Source: Acidimicrobiaceae bacterium (GTDB lineage: Bacteria; Actinomycetota; Acidimicrobiia; Acidimicrobiales; MedAcidi-G1). From it: a stretch of DNA of 25,142 bases. The notes beneath the pieces were generated by a model. It was not told where the DNA came from. It did no database searches and saw nothing but the letters and a program-made list of their open reading frames with translations. A program made the translations under genes and the position numbers. Position 1 is the first letter of the stretch, and each line of letters begins with the position of its first letter. The stretch spans positions 4,626-29,767 of the forward strand of contig DPMC01000049.1 of the NCBI GenBank assembly GCA_003541675.1, read 5' to 3'. Positions 10,378-20,647 of this stretch are shown here, piece by piece.

Positions 10378-10405
10378 AGAATAGCGGGATGCCTACCGTA
10401 GACAA
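10378..10405 (-). promoter_or_regulatory. candidate gltB promoter
   Basis: On the minus strand there is a -35-like TTGTCT (10405-10400), a 16 bp spacer and a -10-like TATTCT (10383-10378). Transcription would begin near 10371 and give a gltB leader of about 120 nt. The elements overlap the first codons of the divergent M18 gene. I see no clear riboswitch fold in the leader. The support is motif similarity only. Confidence 0.3.
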
Positions 10406-11696
10406 TGCCCGGGCGAGTGACCTCTGTCGATACATCGATGCCTCCCCCAGTCCGTTCCATGCCGTCGCCGAGTCGGTACGCCGCCTTGAGGGGGCCGGAT
10501 TCCGCGGACTGGATGCCGACGACGCCCGTCCGGAGCCGGGCCGGTGGTACCTCCGTTCAGGCGGTGCTCTGGTGGCCTGGGTAGACGAAGGCCGATCCTC
10601 GGATGCACCTCTGCGGATAATCGGGGCGCATACCGACAGCCCGAATCTTCGGGTCAAGCCGCTCCCCGACCATGGGAGCCTTGGCCTCCGACAGGTGGGC
10701 GTCGAGGTCTACGGCGGTGCTCTCTTGAACTCCTGGTTAGACCGTGACCTCGGCGTGTCGGGTCGAGTTGTGATCCGTGAGGGAGCCGGCCGGACCGTGC
10801 GACTGGTGCGCGATGACCGCCCAGTAGCCCGCATCCCCCAGCTGGCCATCCATCTAGATCGTGGAGTAACCGATAAAGGCCTGGTCCTGAACCCCCAGAA
10901 CCACCTCTCGCCGGTCATGGGTGCCGGACTAGCGGAACCTGGGGCCTTCGTCGGCTCACTAGCCGCCCTCGCTGACGTGGACCCGTCCGACGTGTTGGCC
11001 TTCGACGCCATGTTCCACGACCTCTCCCCCTCCGTCCTCTCGGGACCGGGCGCCGAGTTCGTGAGCGCGCCCCGACTTGACGATTTGCTGTCATGCCACG
11101 CGGGCACTGAGGCGCTCATTACTGCCGCTGACTCAACGGGCGGCTCCTCGGACCACAAACCGGTTGTTGTTGAGGATCGTGCGGGCGCTGGCGTGCCAGT
11201 CCTGGCGCTGTTCGACCACGAGGAGGTTGGCAGCGTCTCGGCCACCGGAGCAGGTGGTCCACTCCTGGTTCGCTCGCTGCGTCGCTTCGTTGGGCTTGAC
11301 GACCGGCGGGTAGACGGCGCGCTCGTCCTCTCAGTCGACGGTGCCCACGGCACCCATCCCAACTACCAAGACCGACACGACGGCGATCACCCCGTGCTGC
11401 TCAACGGCGGCCCGGTCCTGAAGTTCAATGCGAAGGAGCGATACGCCACCGATGCGCCGGGCGCTGCCGAGGTTCGTGATCTTGCCGAACGGGCTGGGGT
11501 TCCGCTGCAGTCATTCGTGAGCCGTTCCGATATGCCGTGCGGTTCGACTATCGGTCCGTCCACCTCTGCCCGAACGGGGCTGCGAACCGTGGACCTCGGA
11601 GTGGCTCAACTCGCCATGCACAGCGCTCGGGAGTTCTGTGGAAGTGAGGATCCTGCGCTGCTAGGCCGTCTACTGGACGCAGTTCTGGCTGGTTGA
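10389..11696 (+). CDS. M18 family aminopeptidase
   Basis: This 435-residue dinuclear zinc aminopeptidase of the M18 family removes N-terminal residues, classically acidic ones, from peptides in the cytoplasm. Metal and catalytic residues are in place: His81 in AHTDSPNLR, Asp231 in PRLDDL, Glu278-Glu279 in DHEEVGS, Asp317 in LSVDGAH, and His411 in QLAMHS near the C-terminus. The frame stays open upstream to 9993, but that part runs antisense through gltB. ATG at 10389 gives the usual family length and begins with the expected N-terminal helix (residues 8-31). No Shine-Dalgarno lies at normal distance; AGGAGGA at 10358-10364 is 24 nt away and belongs to a possible short leader ORF. The gene converges on trkH. 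Confidence 0.92.
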   Translation: MPTVDNARASDLCRYIDASPSPFHAVAESVRRLEGAGFRGLDADDARPEPGRWYLRSGGALVAWVDEGRSSDAPLRIIGAHTDSPNLRVKPLPDHGSLGLRQVGVEVYGGALLNSWLDRDLGVSGRVVIREGAGRTVRLVRDDRPVARIPQLAIHLDRGVTDKGLVLNPQNHLSPVMGAGLAEPGAFVGSLAALADVDPSDVLAFDAMFHDLSPSVLSGPGAEFVSAPRLDDLLSCHAGTEALITAADSTGGSSDHKPVVVEDRAGAGVPVLALFDHEEVGSVSATGAGGPLLVRSLRRFVGLDDRRVDGALVLSVDGAHGTHPNYQDRHDGDHPVLLNGGPVLKFNAKERYATDAPGAAEVRDLAERAGVPLQSFVSRSDMPCGSTIGPSTSARTGLRTVDLGVAQLAMHSAREFCGSEDPALLGRLLDAVLAG

Positions 11697-11709
11697 AGGT
11701 GACGGCCGG

Positions 11710-13284
11710 TCAGCGGTGTCGACCGCGACGTAGTCGGATTCGCATACCCCGAGTTGCACCGTCCACCGCCCGGTAGGGCGCCACCAGCATCAGCAACATG
11801 GGGAAGATCTCGAGACGACCGATCAGCATGAGGATGGCCAAAGCCATTCGTGCCGGAGTCGAATAGGCGTCGGCGAACGACGCCGTCGGTCCGGCATCAC
11901 CCAGGGCCGGGCCCATATTCCCCAGCGAGCTGATGACTCCGCCAGCCGCTGTAATCAGGTCGGTGCCCAACGCTGCCACGACCATGGTGCCACCGACCAC
12001 CAGGAGGCCGTACACGACCATGAAGCCGGCAATCCGCTCCACCAGGTGCTCGGGAACGGTGTTGGCCCCCTGCCTGACGACCAGGATGGCCCGGGGACGC
12101 CGGAAGGCCCGCAGTGTCCGGTAGGCATGGGACAGGCCAACACGAAGACGCATCACCTTCACACCGCCGGCCGTCGAGCCGGTGCAGCCTCCGAACACCA
12201 GGAACAGAAGCAGAATCATCTGGGGTCCCGACGACCACGACGTGAAGTCCCCTGCACTTCCCTCACCTGTGGCATTGCCGAAGCCGCTGCTCGTTCCAAG
12301 GGTTACGACGTTGAAGATCGCCGACCGGAGTGATCTTCCGAGCCCCATGCCATCGTCGACCAGAAGCAGGGTCACTAACAGTGTTCCCATGGCAATCATG
12401 GACAGGTAACCCCGGAACTCCGGATCACGGTGGTGGCCGATTCGGCGGCTTCGAAGCATCCTGCTGTGCAGGGTGAAGTTCGCCCCTCCGAGGAGCATGG
12501 CCACAACCAGTACCACCTCGATGGACAGGCTGTCCCAATGGCCAATTGATGCATCCTTGGTGGAGAACCCGCCTGTCGACGCGGTACTCAGGGCATGGGC
12601 GACCGCGTCGAACGGTCCCATCCCCGCCCCAAACAGCCCGAGGGCCACCAACACGGTGAACCCAGCATAAATCCCCCAGAACCAGACTGCCGTGGTGGAG
12701 ATGCGCGGTGCGAGGCGGTCCACACCCATCCCCGGTGCCTCGGCGTCGATAAGGCCCAGGCCGCTAGACCGGAGCGACGGAAGGACCATCACCACCAGTA
12801 CAACGATGCCCATACCACCCGCCCACTGCGTGAGTTGGCGATACATGAGGATGCCCGATCCCTGGGCCTCGATCGGGTTGTGGCTACCAAAGACCGTGGA
12901 CCCGGTGCAGGAAAACCCGGAGATCGACTCGAATAGGGAATCGGCCAGCACGATGGCCCACGGACGCCCTGCCACGGCAAACGTGCCAGCAAGGAGGTAC
13001 GGCAGGGCTCCCAGAAGCGACGCCACCAGCCAGGTCGTCCCGACGGCACTGAATACCGCCGCCTGATCCTGGGAATCAGGTTTGGCCACGTGGAATAGCG
13101 CCAGCCCAATTAACCCGGTGACCGCCGTAGCCGTCGCCAGAGCGATGGCATCACGTCCGTCGACCATCGCCACTGACGTTGCCACGGCCATGCCAGCAGC
13201 CACGAACAAGATCGCCATACCGGCAACGCTGGCCGTGGTGCTCGCCCAACGGTCACCGAACGGGAAGCGGCGGAATGGACTCAT
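11710..13284 (-). CDS. trkH: TrkH-type potassium uptake channel subunit (canonical copy)
   Basis: This 524-residue polytopic membrane protein is built from four M1-P-M2 repeats. All four selectivity-filter loops keep their glycine: FSCTGST (Gly128), STASTGGFST, GTSSGFGN and LGNMGPALG. The QWAGGMGIVVL segment after the first repeat is also typical of TrkH/KtrB. The protein should form the K+ pathway of a Trk/Ktr system gated by the TrkA ring. It is the last gene of the trkA - trkH-like - trkH operon; its ATG overlaps the preceding gene's stop by 4 nt (ATGA), which indicates translational coupling. The stop is 13 nt from the convergent aminopeptidase gene. Confidence 0.93.
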   Translation of the reverse strand: MSPFRRFPFGDRWASTTASVAGMAILFVAAGMAVATSVAMVDGRDAIALATATAVTGLIGLALFHVAKPDSQDQAAVFSAVGTTWLVASLLGALPYLLAGTFAVAGRPWAIVLADSLFESISGFSCTGSTVFGSHNPIEAQGSGILMYRQLTQWAGGMGIVVLVVMVLPSLRSSGLGLIDAEAPGMGVDRLAPRISTTAVWFWGIYAGFTVLVALGLFGAGMGPFDAVAHALSTASTGGFSTKDASIGHWDSLSIEVVLVVAMLLGGANFTLHSRMLRSRRIGHHRDPEFRGYLSMIAMGTLLVTLLLVDDGMGLGRSLRSAIFNVVTLGTSSGFGNATGEGSAGDFTSWSSGPQMILLLFLVFGGCTGSTAGGVKVMRLRVGLSHAYRTLRAFRRPRAILVVRQGANTVPEHLVERIAGFMVVYGLLVVGGTMVVAALGTDLITAAGGVISSLGNMGPALGDAGPTASFADAYSTPARMALAILMLIGRLEIFPMLLMLVAPYRAVDGATRGMRIRLRRGRHR

Positions 13285-14837
13285 TGGTCGGTACCCGGAG
13301 GGTGCCGGCGGCCACCAGGCGAGCGGCCCAGACTGGCAGTCAGACGTCGTCGGAAACGGACCCGATCACGGATCAGAGTCGTACCGGCGCCAAGGGCCAC
13401 TATTGCCGGGTACACAGACAGGCGTCCCACCACCATGGCGGGCAGGAGGGCTAGTCGGACGCCGGCCGGCCAGGCGCCGACATCTACCAAGGTGCCATCT
13501 AATGTCCGAACCGGTCCGGCCGTCGAGATGGCATGGATTCCAGCACCGAGAGCGGTGGCCAGTTCCAAGCCCGCCGAGGCCACCACTGCAGCGGTCACGA
13601 AGAGCACGCTAACGAAGAGAAACTGCGTCACTACGACACGGGCCAGTGTGTTCTCCGCGGCGATCCGGCCGCCCAGCCGGGCCGGAATGACAGCTCGTGG
13701 GTGGAGTTGTCGAAGCAGTTCCCGGATGGCTACCCGAGCAAGAATCCGGTGCCGGAGGATCTGGAAGCCGCCGCCGACCGAACCGGTCATCGGCCCGATC
13801 GAGACGAGGCCGAGCAGCAACACCGGCGCAGCCGGCGCCCAGTTGCCGCCCGGAGTCGACGGGAACCCGGTGGTGGTAACTGCGGCGGTCACAGTGAAGG
13901 CGGCGCGTCGGACCCCATCAACGCCCGACCCGTCGGTCCACAACAAGAACAGGGCGGAGCCGATGATCAGGAGACCCAGATATACCTGAAGTTCGGTGGA
14001 ACGGAGAAGAGAACGGACTCGGCCGACACCAAGCCGCCACAGAACCACGAGGCTTGTGCCGGCAACAGCCATACCGATCACGGCTACCCACTGCGCCGCC
14101 GCCGACTCGAGGTCCGGGCTGCTCACGAGTCCGCCGGTGGATGCGGTGGCCATCGCCAGGAGTACGGCATCCAACGGTGCTATCCCGACCAGCAGGAAGC
14201 CGATCAGGGTAAATCCAGACGCCAGACCATGGACGATGACTAAATGGCGCACCGCCGTGGCAGGGTCGGGGGCCATGGGACGTCGACCGCCTCTACGTGA
14301 TCGGTCGGCGAACTCCCGCCCTGCTCCGAAGAAAGGCAACACAGCGACCGCTAGCAGGAGTGCGCCGATACCCCCCAGCCACTGGGCGCCTCCGAGCAGA
14401 AATCGCTCGGCATGTTCCGTCGGTTCGACCGGGTAGGCCTCCATAGCTGTAGTGGTTGCCGACGTGCCGGCCCTAAACAGTGCGTCCGCAAAGCCGCTCG
14501 CCGGGTCGACCAGCAGGAAGAGGCCGGCAACCATCCCGATGAAGAGCACCAGGCTGCCCGTGAAGGCGCACAGGACGTCGGCATCACGGACCCGATCCGG
14601 TGGACGGACCCATACGGCGATCACCGCCGCCAGAAGTCCTGCGGCACCTCCGACGATTAGAAGGGCTGTCGTGTCGTCGCCGTCGCCGAGCAGATCAATC
14701 AACCCGGCCGTCACGGCAAGCAGGAAAGTGGCACCCAATGCTGCGGCGATCGACCACGCAGCGGCGGCGGCCCACGAAGGCCAGGGCGCACGTCCGCCGC
14801 TCCGTGGCCTGATATCAGATCCCACCGGACGATTCAT
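13281..14837 (-). CDS. divergent TrkH-like subunit with altered first filter
   Basis: This 518-residue TrkH-family membrane protein has the same four-repeat layout as its neighbour but clearly different sequence. Repeats 2 to 4 keep the filter glycine (ASTGG, TTTGF, STAGP). The first loop reads SATTTAME, with Ala131 (codon GCT, 14447-14445) where TrkH/KtrB proteins have the filter glycine of TTTG. The following QWLGGIGALLLA motif anchors the alignment. The N-terminus is longer and Ala/Trp-rich. ATG at 14837 is 13 nt after the trkA stop, and its own stop overlaps the next start. It could pair with the canonical TrkH as a heterodimer, act as a modulatory subunit, or be a separate transporter with changed ion selectivity. 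Confidence 0.88.
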   Translation of the reverse strand: MNRPVGSDIRPRSGGRAPWPSWAAAAAWSIAAALGATFLLAVTAGLIDLLGDGDDTTALLIVGGAAGLLAAVIAVWVRPPDRVRDADVLCAFTGSLVLFIGMVAGLFLLVDPASGFADALFRAGTSATTTAMEAYPVEPTEHAERFLLGGAQWLGGIGALLLAVAVLPFFGAGREFADRSRRGGRRPMAPDPATAVRHLVIVHGLASGFTLIGFLLVGIAPLDAVLLAMATASTGGLVSSPDLESAAAQWVAVIGMAVAGTSLVVLWRLGVGRVRSLLRSTELQVYLGLLIIGSALFLLWTDGSGVDGVRRAAFTVTAAVTTTGFPSTPGGNWAPAAPVLLLGLVSIGPMTGSVGGGFQILRHRILARVAIRELLRQLHPRAVIPARLGGRIAAENTLARVVVTQFLFVSVLFVTAAVVASAGLELATALGAGIHAISTAGPVRTLDGTLVDVGAWPAGVRLALLPAMVVGRLSVYPAIVALGAGTTLIRDRVRFRRRLTASLGRSPGGRRHPPGTDQ

Positions 14838-14850
14838 CCGGACCGCCGAC

Positions 14851-16266
14851 CTAGCCGAACAGCGAGGAGAGGTGGGCAGCCTGCCCTGGACGGACCACGG
14901 CGATCACATGGTCGCGTGGCCTCAGGGTGCTCCGTCCCCTCGCGATCTGGGCCTTCCCGTCGCGCACGATGGCGCCGATCAGCACGTCCTCATGAAGCCC
15001 GAGGTCAGAAATCTTCTTGCCATCGCACTTGCATCCCGGGGACACGGCGAACTCCAGGACCTCGGCGTCACCGTGGAGGGACGTTGAGACGGCAGCCACT
15101 GTGTCTCCCTCACCCCGCACAAACCGGAGGACACTGTTGGCAGTGGCCGTCCGCGGGCTGATAGTGGCGTCCACCTGATGTGCCTCGAGAAGATCCAGCA
15201 ACTTCAGTCGGTGCACCACGGCGATGGTCTCAGTTTGCTGGTCTCGTCGACCACCGGTGGAATCGCTAGCCGATTTGGCGTACAGGCAGGCCAACACATT
15301 GGCGTGGTCCTCCCCGGTCAGGGCAACCACCACATCTTGACGGGCGACCTCGGCCTCGTCGAGCAGGACGGCGTCAGTGATGTCTCCGTGGTACACCAGA
15401 GCTCGGTCCAGGTTCTCCGCCAGATAATCGGCCCGGGCCTTATCCATTTCGATGATGCCAACCGACCGGCCCTGGGCAAGCAATGACTCTGCCAGCAACT
15501 CGGCAGTTCGACCGCCGCCCAGAAGGAGTACGCGGTCCGAGCGTTGGCTTTCCATGCCCATCCGGGTCGTCACGTCGTCGAGGTTGTCCTTCTTGCAAAC
15601 GACGGTGATGAGATCCCCCTCCCGAAGGGTCCAGTCTCCACGGGGAACGGCCGTCCGTTCCATCTCCTCACCGTTGTCCCGGCGAGTGATCGAACCCACG
15701 ATGAAACCCCAGTCGGGCTCCAACTCCCGGCCCAGTTCCCGTAGCGACTTGCCCACCAATGGGGCTGCTCCGGGGAGGCGAGCGGTAAGTACCACGACCT
15801 CGCCGCCGGCCATCTCGTCGAATTCCAACACCCCGGTGAATCGGATGAGGCGTCGTACGGCATGGGCGACCTCCTCGTCGGGGTCAATGACCAGGTGGTC
15901 GTCGACTCCTTCGAACAGCGACACCGCCTGGGCTCGACGCAGAGAGCGGGACTCCACCCGCACAATGGTCTTGCTGACACCCGCCTTGCGAGCCATCAGG
16001 GCACACAAAATGTTGACCTCGTCACGCTTGGTCACTGCAACGAGCAACTCGGCCTTCCCGAGACGCGCCTCAGTCAACACTTCGGGGTCAGTACCGCTAC
16101 CACGGAGGATCTCGACGTCCAACTCGGACTGGATCCGGCGGACGCGTTCACCACTGACTTCGATGATCGTCACGTCGTGTCCCTGGGTACTGAGACGGTC
16201 GGCTACGTAGGTGCCGACCTCGCCGGCACCTACCACGATGATTCTCACCTCGCGATCATCGCCCAC
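14851..16266 (-). CDS. trkA: Trk potassium uptake regulatory subunit, two RCK domains
   Basis: This 471-residue cytoplasmic protein consists of two RCK_N/RCK_C pairs, the architecture of TrkA. It binds NAD(H) or ATP/ADP and gates TrkH. The first Rossmann motif is canonical (VVGAGEVG, 11-18, with acidic Glu36 ending the second strand). The second reads LLGGGRTA (248-255), so the third glycine is replaced by Ala, and a hydrophilic insert of about 15 residues (332-347) interrupts that domain. The second RCK_C lies at about 395-471 and includes CKCDGKKISDLG. The likely start is GTG at 16266; GTG at 16248 is an alternative that leaves the first motif intact. It is the first gene of the operon with both TrkH-type subunits. 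Confidence 0.93.
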   Translation of the reverse strand: MGDDREVRIIVVGAGEVGTYVADRLSTQGHDVTIIEVSGERVRRIQSELDVEILRGSGTDPEVLTEARLGKAELLVAVTKRDEVNILCALMARKAGVSKTIVRVESRSLRRAQAVSLFEGVDDHLVIDPDEEVAHAVRRLIRFTGVLEFDEMAGGEVVVLTARLPGAAPLVGKSLRELGRELEPDWGFIVGSITRRDNGEEMERTAVPRGDWTLREGDLITVVCKKDNLDDVTTRMGMESQRSDRVLLLGGGRTAELLAESLLAQGRSVGIIEMDKARADYLAENLDRALVYHGDITDAVLLDEAEVARQDVVVALTGEDHANVLACLYAKSASDSTGGRRDQQTETIAVVHRLKLLDLLEAHQVDATISPRTATANSVLRFVRGEGDTVAAVSTSLHGDAEVLEFAVSPGCKCDGKKISDLGLHEDVLIGAIVRDGKAQIARGRSTLRPRDHVIAVVRPGQAAHLSSLFG

Positions 16267-16347
16267 CGGAGGACCCAGGGGGTGGCATGCCCGTCCAATC
16301 GACCTGTTCAGCTGATCAATCCAAGGCTGGAAGGTGGATCGCCCGGA

Positions 16348-17118
16348 TTAGGTCTTCGGCCGGATCACGCCCACCTCGGTCACCAATATGTCGAGAGGAA
16401 CGTCCCATTCTCGGGCTGCGAGCGAGTCAACAACCTGGAGGTCGTGGCAGAGGCCAATGAACAGGGGACCAGAGGAACGGTCGGTGATCAAACCGGCAAA
16501 GGTCCGGTCATAGAAGCCGGCACCGTGGCCTAGGCGGTTGCAGTTTCGGTCGGCGGCCACCAGAGGCACCAATACGACGCTCAGGGACATCGGGTCGACA
16601 TTGAGACCCTCGCGTGGCTCATGGATGCCGAAGGGGCCCCGGACCAGAGGGCCGACAGGAACCACAAACTGCAGCACCTGACCGGGGGTGGTCACCGGAA
16701 GGGCAACCTGGATGTGCGGATCATCGAGCAGGGCCACCGGGTCGATCTCTCCCCTCACCCCCACATACGCACCGATCGTCCCTGGTGCCTCCATCTCGGA
16801 AAGTGACCGGAGCCTCTGGACCACCGTGTCTGAATGGCGCGCGACGACATCCGACGACAAGGCCTGCCTCCAGGCCAACATCTCAATCCTGAGTTCCTCC
16901 AAATCTCGGCCATCTTCACCGTGCTCCACCAGGTCATGCTGGCCGACCGACTCCCCGACCGCCAGCATCTGTTCCGGATAATCACGCCCCAGATCGTCGA
17001 GCCACGGGTCCCACTCACTAGAGTGCCCTCGGCTCCGTGACGATCCCGCCTCCCAGGCGTGCGCCGGATGCCCACTCGCCCCGATGAACACGGGCGGGTC
17101 GAGAACCGTTTCAATCAC
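16348..17118 (-). CDS. 5-formyltetrahydrofolate cyclo-ligase family protein, start uncertain
   Basis: This enzyme makes 5,10-methenyltetrahydrofolate from 5-formyltetrahydrofolate using ATP, salvaging folate in the cytosol. The nucleotide/metal signature RLGHGAGFYDR lies in the C-terminal third. Upstream are GAYVGVRGEID and VALPVT, and the N-terminal helix ELRIEMLAWRQAL fits the usual start region. At 256 residues the frame is about 55-65 longer than typical members. The first 50 residues look unlike a conserved domain and overlap the region where the hppA promoter should lie. GTG at 17118 has an AAGGAAGGA site (17134-17126) at good spacing; ATG at 16968 or GTG at 16929 would give a standard-length protein. 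The gap of 81 nt to trkA shows nothing notable. Confidence 0.85.
   Translation of the reverse strand: MIETVLDPPVFIGASGHPAHAWEAGSSRSRGHSSEWDPWLDDLGRDYPEQMLAVGESVGQHDLVEHGEDGRDLEELRIEMLAWRQALSSDVVARHSDTVVQRLRSLSEMEAPGTIGAYVGVRGEIDPVALLDDPHIQVALPVTTPGQVLQFVVPVGPLVRGPFGIHEPREGLNVDPMSLSVVLVPLVAADRNCNRLGHGAGFYDRTFAGLITDRSSGPLFIGLCHDLQVVDSLAAREWDVPLDILVTEVGVIRPKT
17012..17025. promoter_or_regulatory. short inverted repeat upstream of hppA, possible operator
   Basis: CACTC and GAGTG form a perfect 5 bp inverted repeat around ACTA. The repeat also contains TAGAGT (17019-17024), a possible -10 box for hppA about 108 nt before its start. Another -10-like GATAAT lies at 16977-16982. Five-base arms occur often by chance in 25 kb, so this is weak and based on sequence only. 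Confidence 0.2.
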
Positions 17119-17119
17119 C

Positions 17120-17125
17120 AGGAGA
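17120..17125 (+). promoter_or_regulatory. Shine-Dalgarno site fixing the TTG start of hppA
   Basis: AGGAGA with a 7 nt spacer precedes TTG at 17133. No other start codon in this frame lies near the conserved N-terminus, so this site decides the start. On the opposite strand, AAGGAAGGA (17134-17126) stands 7 nt before the GTG at 17118, so the two sites abut in opposite directions. Confidence 0.75.
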
Positions 17126-17132
17126 TCCTTCC

Positions 17133-19229
<2,097 letters not shown>

Positions 19230-19269
19230 TTCGGCGGTGGTGGCCGCGGGCGCCTAACCGACTCGCAAA

Positions 19270-19305
19270 GTTGTGCAGAGGGCTCCTCGGGCCTCTCTGC
19301 ACAAC
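19270..19305. terminator. strong hairpin between convergent hppA and M23 genes
   Basis: An 11 bp perfect stem (19270-19280 pairs with 19295-19305) encloses a 14-base G/C-rich loop that can extend the stem. It lies in the 108 bp gap between two converging genes. On the minus strand it is followed by TTTGC, a weak U-tract; on the plus strand there is no U-run. A shared bidirectional terminator or mRNA-stabilising end is likely. Confidence 0.7.
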
Positions 19306-19337
19306 CACAAGACCCATTGAGCGATAGTCGGATTGCC

Positions 19338-20621
19338 TCAGCCTGGGAGCACGATCATCGGGTCCTTGGGCTCGCCACCAGTACGAACCTCGAAGTGGAG
19401 GTGGGGTCCGGTCGACCAGCCGGTTGAGCCGCACCTTCCCAACACCTCCCCCTTATCGATCTGATAGCCCGTCGATACAAGGAGGTCTTCCTGATGCGCG
19501 TACAGCGTGATGACCGGACCCTCGTGCTCGATCAGGACGACGTTGCCGTATCCGGACTTCATGCCCGCGAAGATCACCTTGCCCGCCTTAGCGGCCCAGA
19601 TCGGCTGTCCTCGAACACAGCCGATGTCGACACCGTTGTGCTGACGCATCGTTCCAAAGATTGGGTGCATGCGGGGGCCGAACCAGGACGTCAGGCGGCC
19701 CTCCATGGGCATGATGAACCCCTGGCCTGACTCCTTGGTCAGATCAGGGGCCGACTTCCGGAGTTCCTCGGCGATGAGGTTGTCGATCAGGATTGCCATC
19801 AAGTATTCCTGCCGCTCAAAGCTTCTGATCTCGGCCTCATAGTCCGTAATACGGCTCTGGAGCTCACCCTTCACGTTCTCCTTGGCGGCGATCCTTCGAT
19901 CCAAGACGAGGATTGACGATTCAAGCTCGCGTTGCCGGGCCTGGGCGTCGATGATCGCGTCATCGGCGGACCGTGCGACGTCTTCGAGGTCGGACTCCAG
20001 TGCCCGCATCCGGTCCACCAGATCTCCCCGGTCGCCGGTCACCGCATCGAGGATGGCAGCACGCCGAACCCCGGCGGTCAGGTCATCGGACTCCAGGAGG
20101 TTGCCGGGTCGGATCCGGCCGATGTAGACGTCGACGGCCAACTCCCTAATCCGCTGTCGTAGATCGGTCACCTCGACGGAGATTTCCTCGGCTTGAACCC
20201 ACCGCAGAGTGGCCTCGGCCTCGGCAGCCTCGATGGCCTGCCGCGCCGCGAGGATCTTGGCTTCCTGGAGCGCCACGGCATCGTCAAGGGCGTGCAGTGC
20301 ATCCGAAACCTGCTCGTCGGCGGCCTCCACTAACCCGAGTGCCTCAGCAGCCTCCGCCGCCAGGCCCTTAGCCGACTCCCTGCGGTCCCGTGCGTCCCGA
20401 ATGGAATCGGTGTCCTTGACCGCTCCGGCCGGCACGGCCACCAGGAGCGTTCCGGTCAACAACGAGGCCATCAGTCCGACCAGAACAACAGCCCGTAGAC
20501 GGTGCGCTCGCCAAACGAGCAGGCGTCTGGAGGACGCAACGGAGGTGGGGATAGGTCGGAGTGGCACTGTGGTGAAGGGAATCGTCTCGGCCGAGAGGGT
20601 ACCCGTGGGTTCCATGACCAT
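19338..20621 (-). CDS. secreted coiled-coil M23 (LytM) peptidase
   Basis: This is a predicted cell-wall endopeptidase or hydrolase activator of the EnvC/NlpD type. Numbered from ATG 20621 (427 residues), an Arg-rich N-terminus leads into a hydrophobic signal segment (about 42-65) ending VPAGA, a plausible signal peptidase site. A long Ala/Glu/Arg-rich coiled coil covers about 70-290, and the M23 domain fills the last 125 residues. The zinc and catalytic residues are present: His328 and Asp332 (HNGVD), His376 (YAHQED), and His407/His409 (HLHFEV). The enzyme therefore looks active rather than degenerate. The frame stays open to 21026, but that part is antisense to the next gene. ATG at 20642, 20621 or 20615 are all possible starts, and none has a clear Shine-Dalgarno. 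Confidence 0.88.
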   Translation of the reverse strand: MVMEPTGTLSAETIPFTTVPLRPIPTSVASSRRLLVWRAHRLRAVVLVGLMASLLTGTLLVAVPAGAVKDTDSIRDARDRRESAKGLAAEAAEALGLVEAADEQVSDALHALDDAVALQEAKILAARQAIEAAEAEATLRWVQAEEISVEVTDLRQRIRELAVDVYIGRIRPGNLLESDDLTAGVRRAAILDAVTGDRGDLVDRMRALESDLEDVARSADDAIIDAQARQRELESSILVLDRRIAAKENVKGELQSRITDYEAEIRSFERQEYLMAILIDNLIAEELRKSAPDLTKESGQGFIMPMEGRLTSWFGPRMHPIFGTMRQHNGVDIGCVRGQPIWAAKAGKVIFAGMKSGYGNVVLIEHEGPVITLYAHQEDLLVSTGYQIDKGEVLGRCGSTGWSTGPHLHFEVRTGGEPKDPMIVLPG

Positions 20622-20647
20622 CGGGGGCAGGTGGTAGACCATCGCGC

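Noticed and set aside
9993..10388. 132-codon N-terminal extension of the M18 aminopeptidase
   Set aside because: It runs antisense through the start of gltB, shows no M18 similarity, and would make the protein far longer than the family.
13281..14837. The divergent TrkH-like gene as a decaying pseudogene
   Set aside because: The frame is full length with no stops, filters 2-4 and QWLGG are intact, and it is coupled by a 4 nt overlap to trkH, so selection appears to maintain it.
15452..16210. 252-codon open frame antisense to trkA
   Set aside because: It has Arg/Ser/Thr-rich composition with no motif, in full overlap with a recognised gene.
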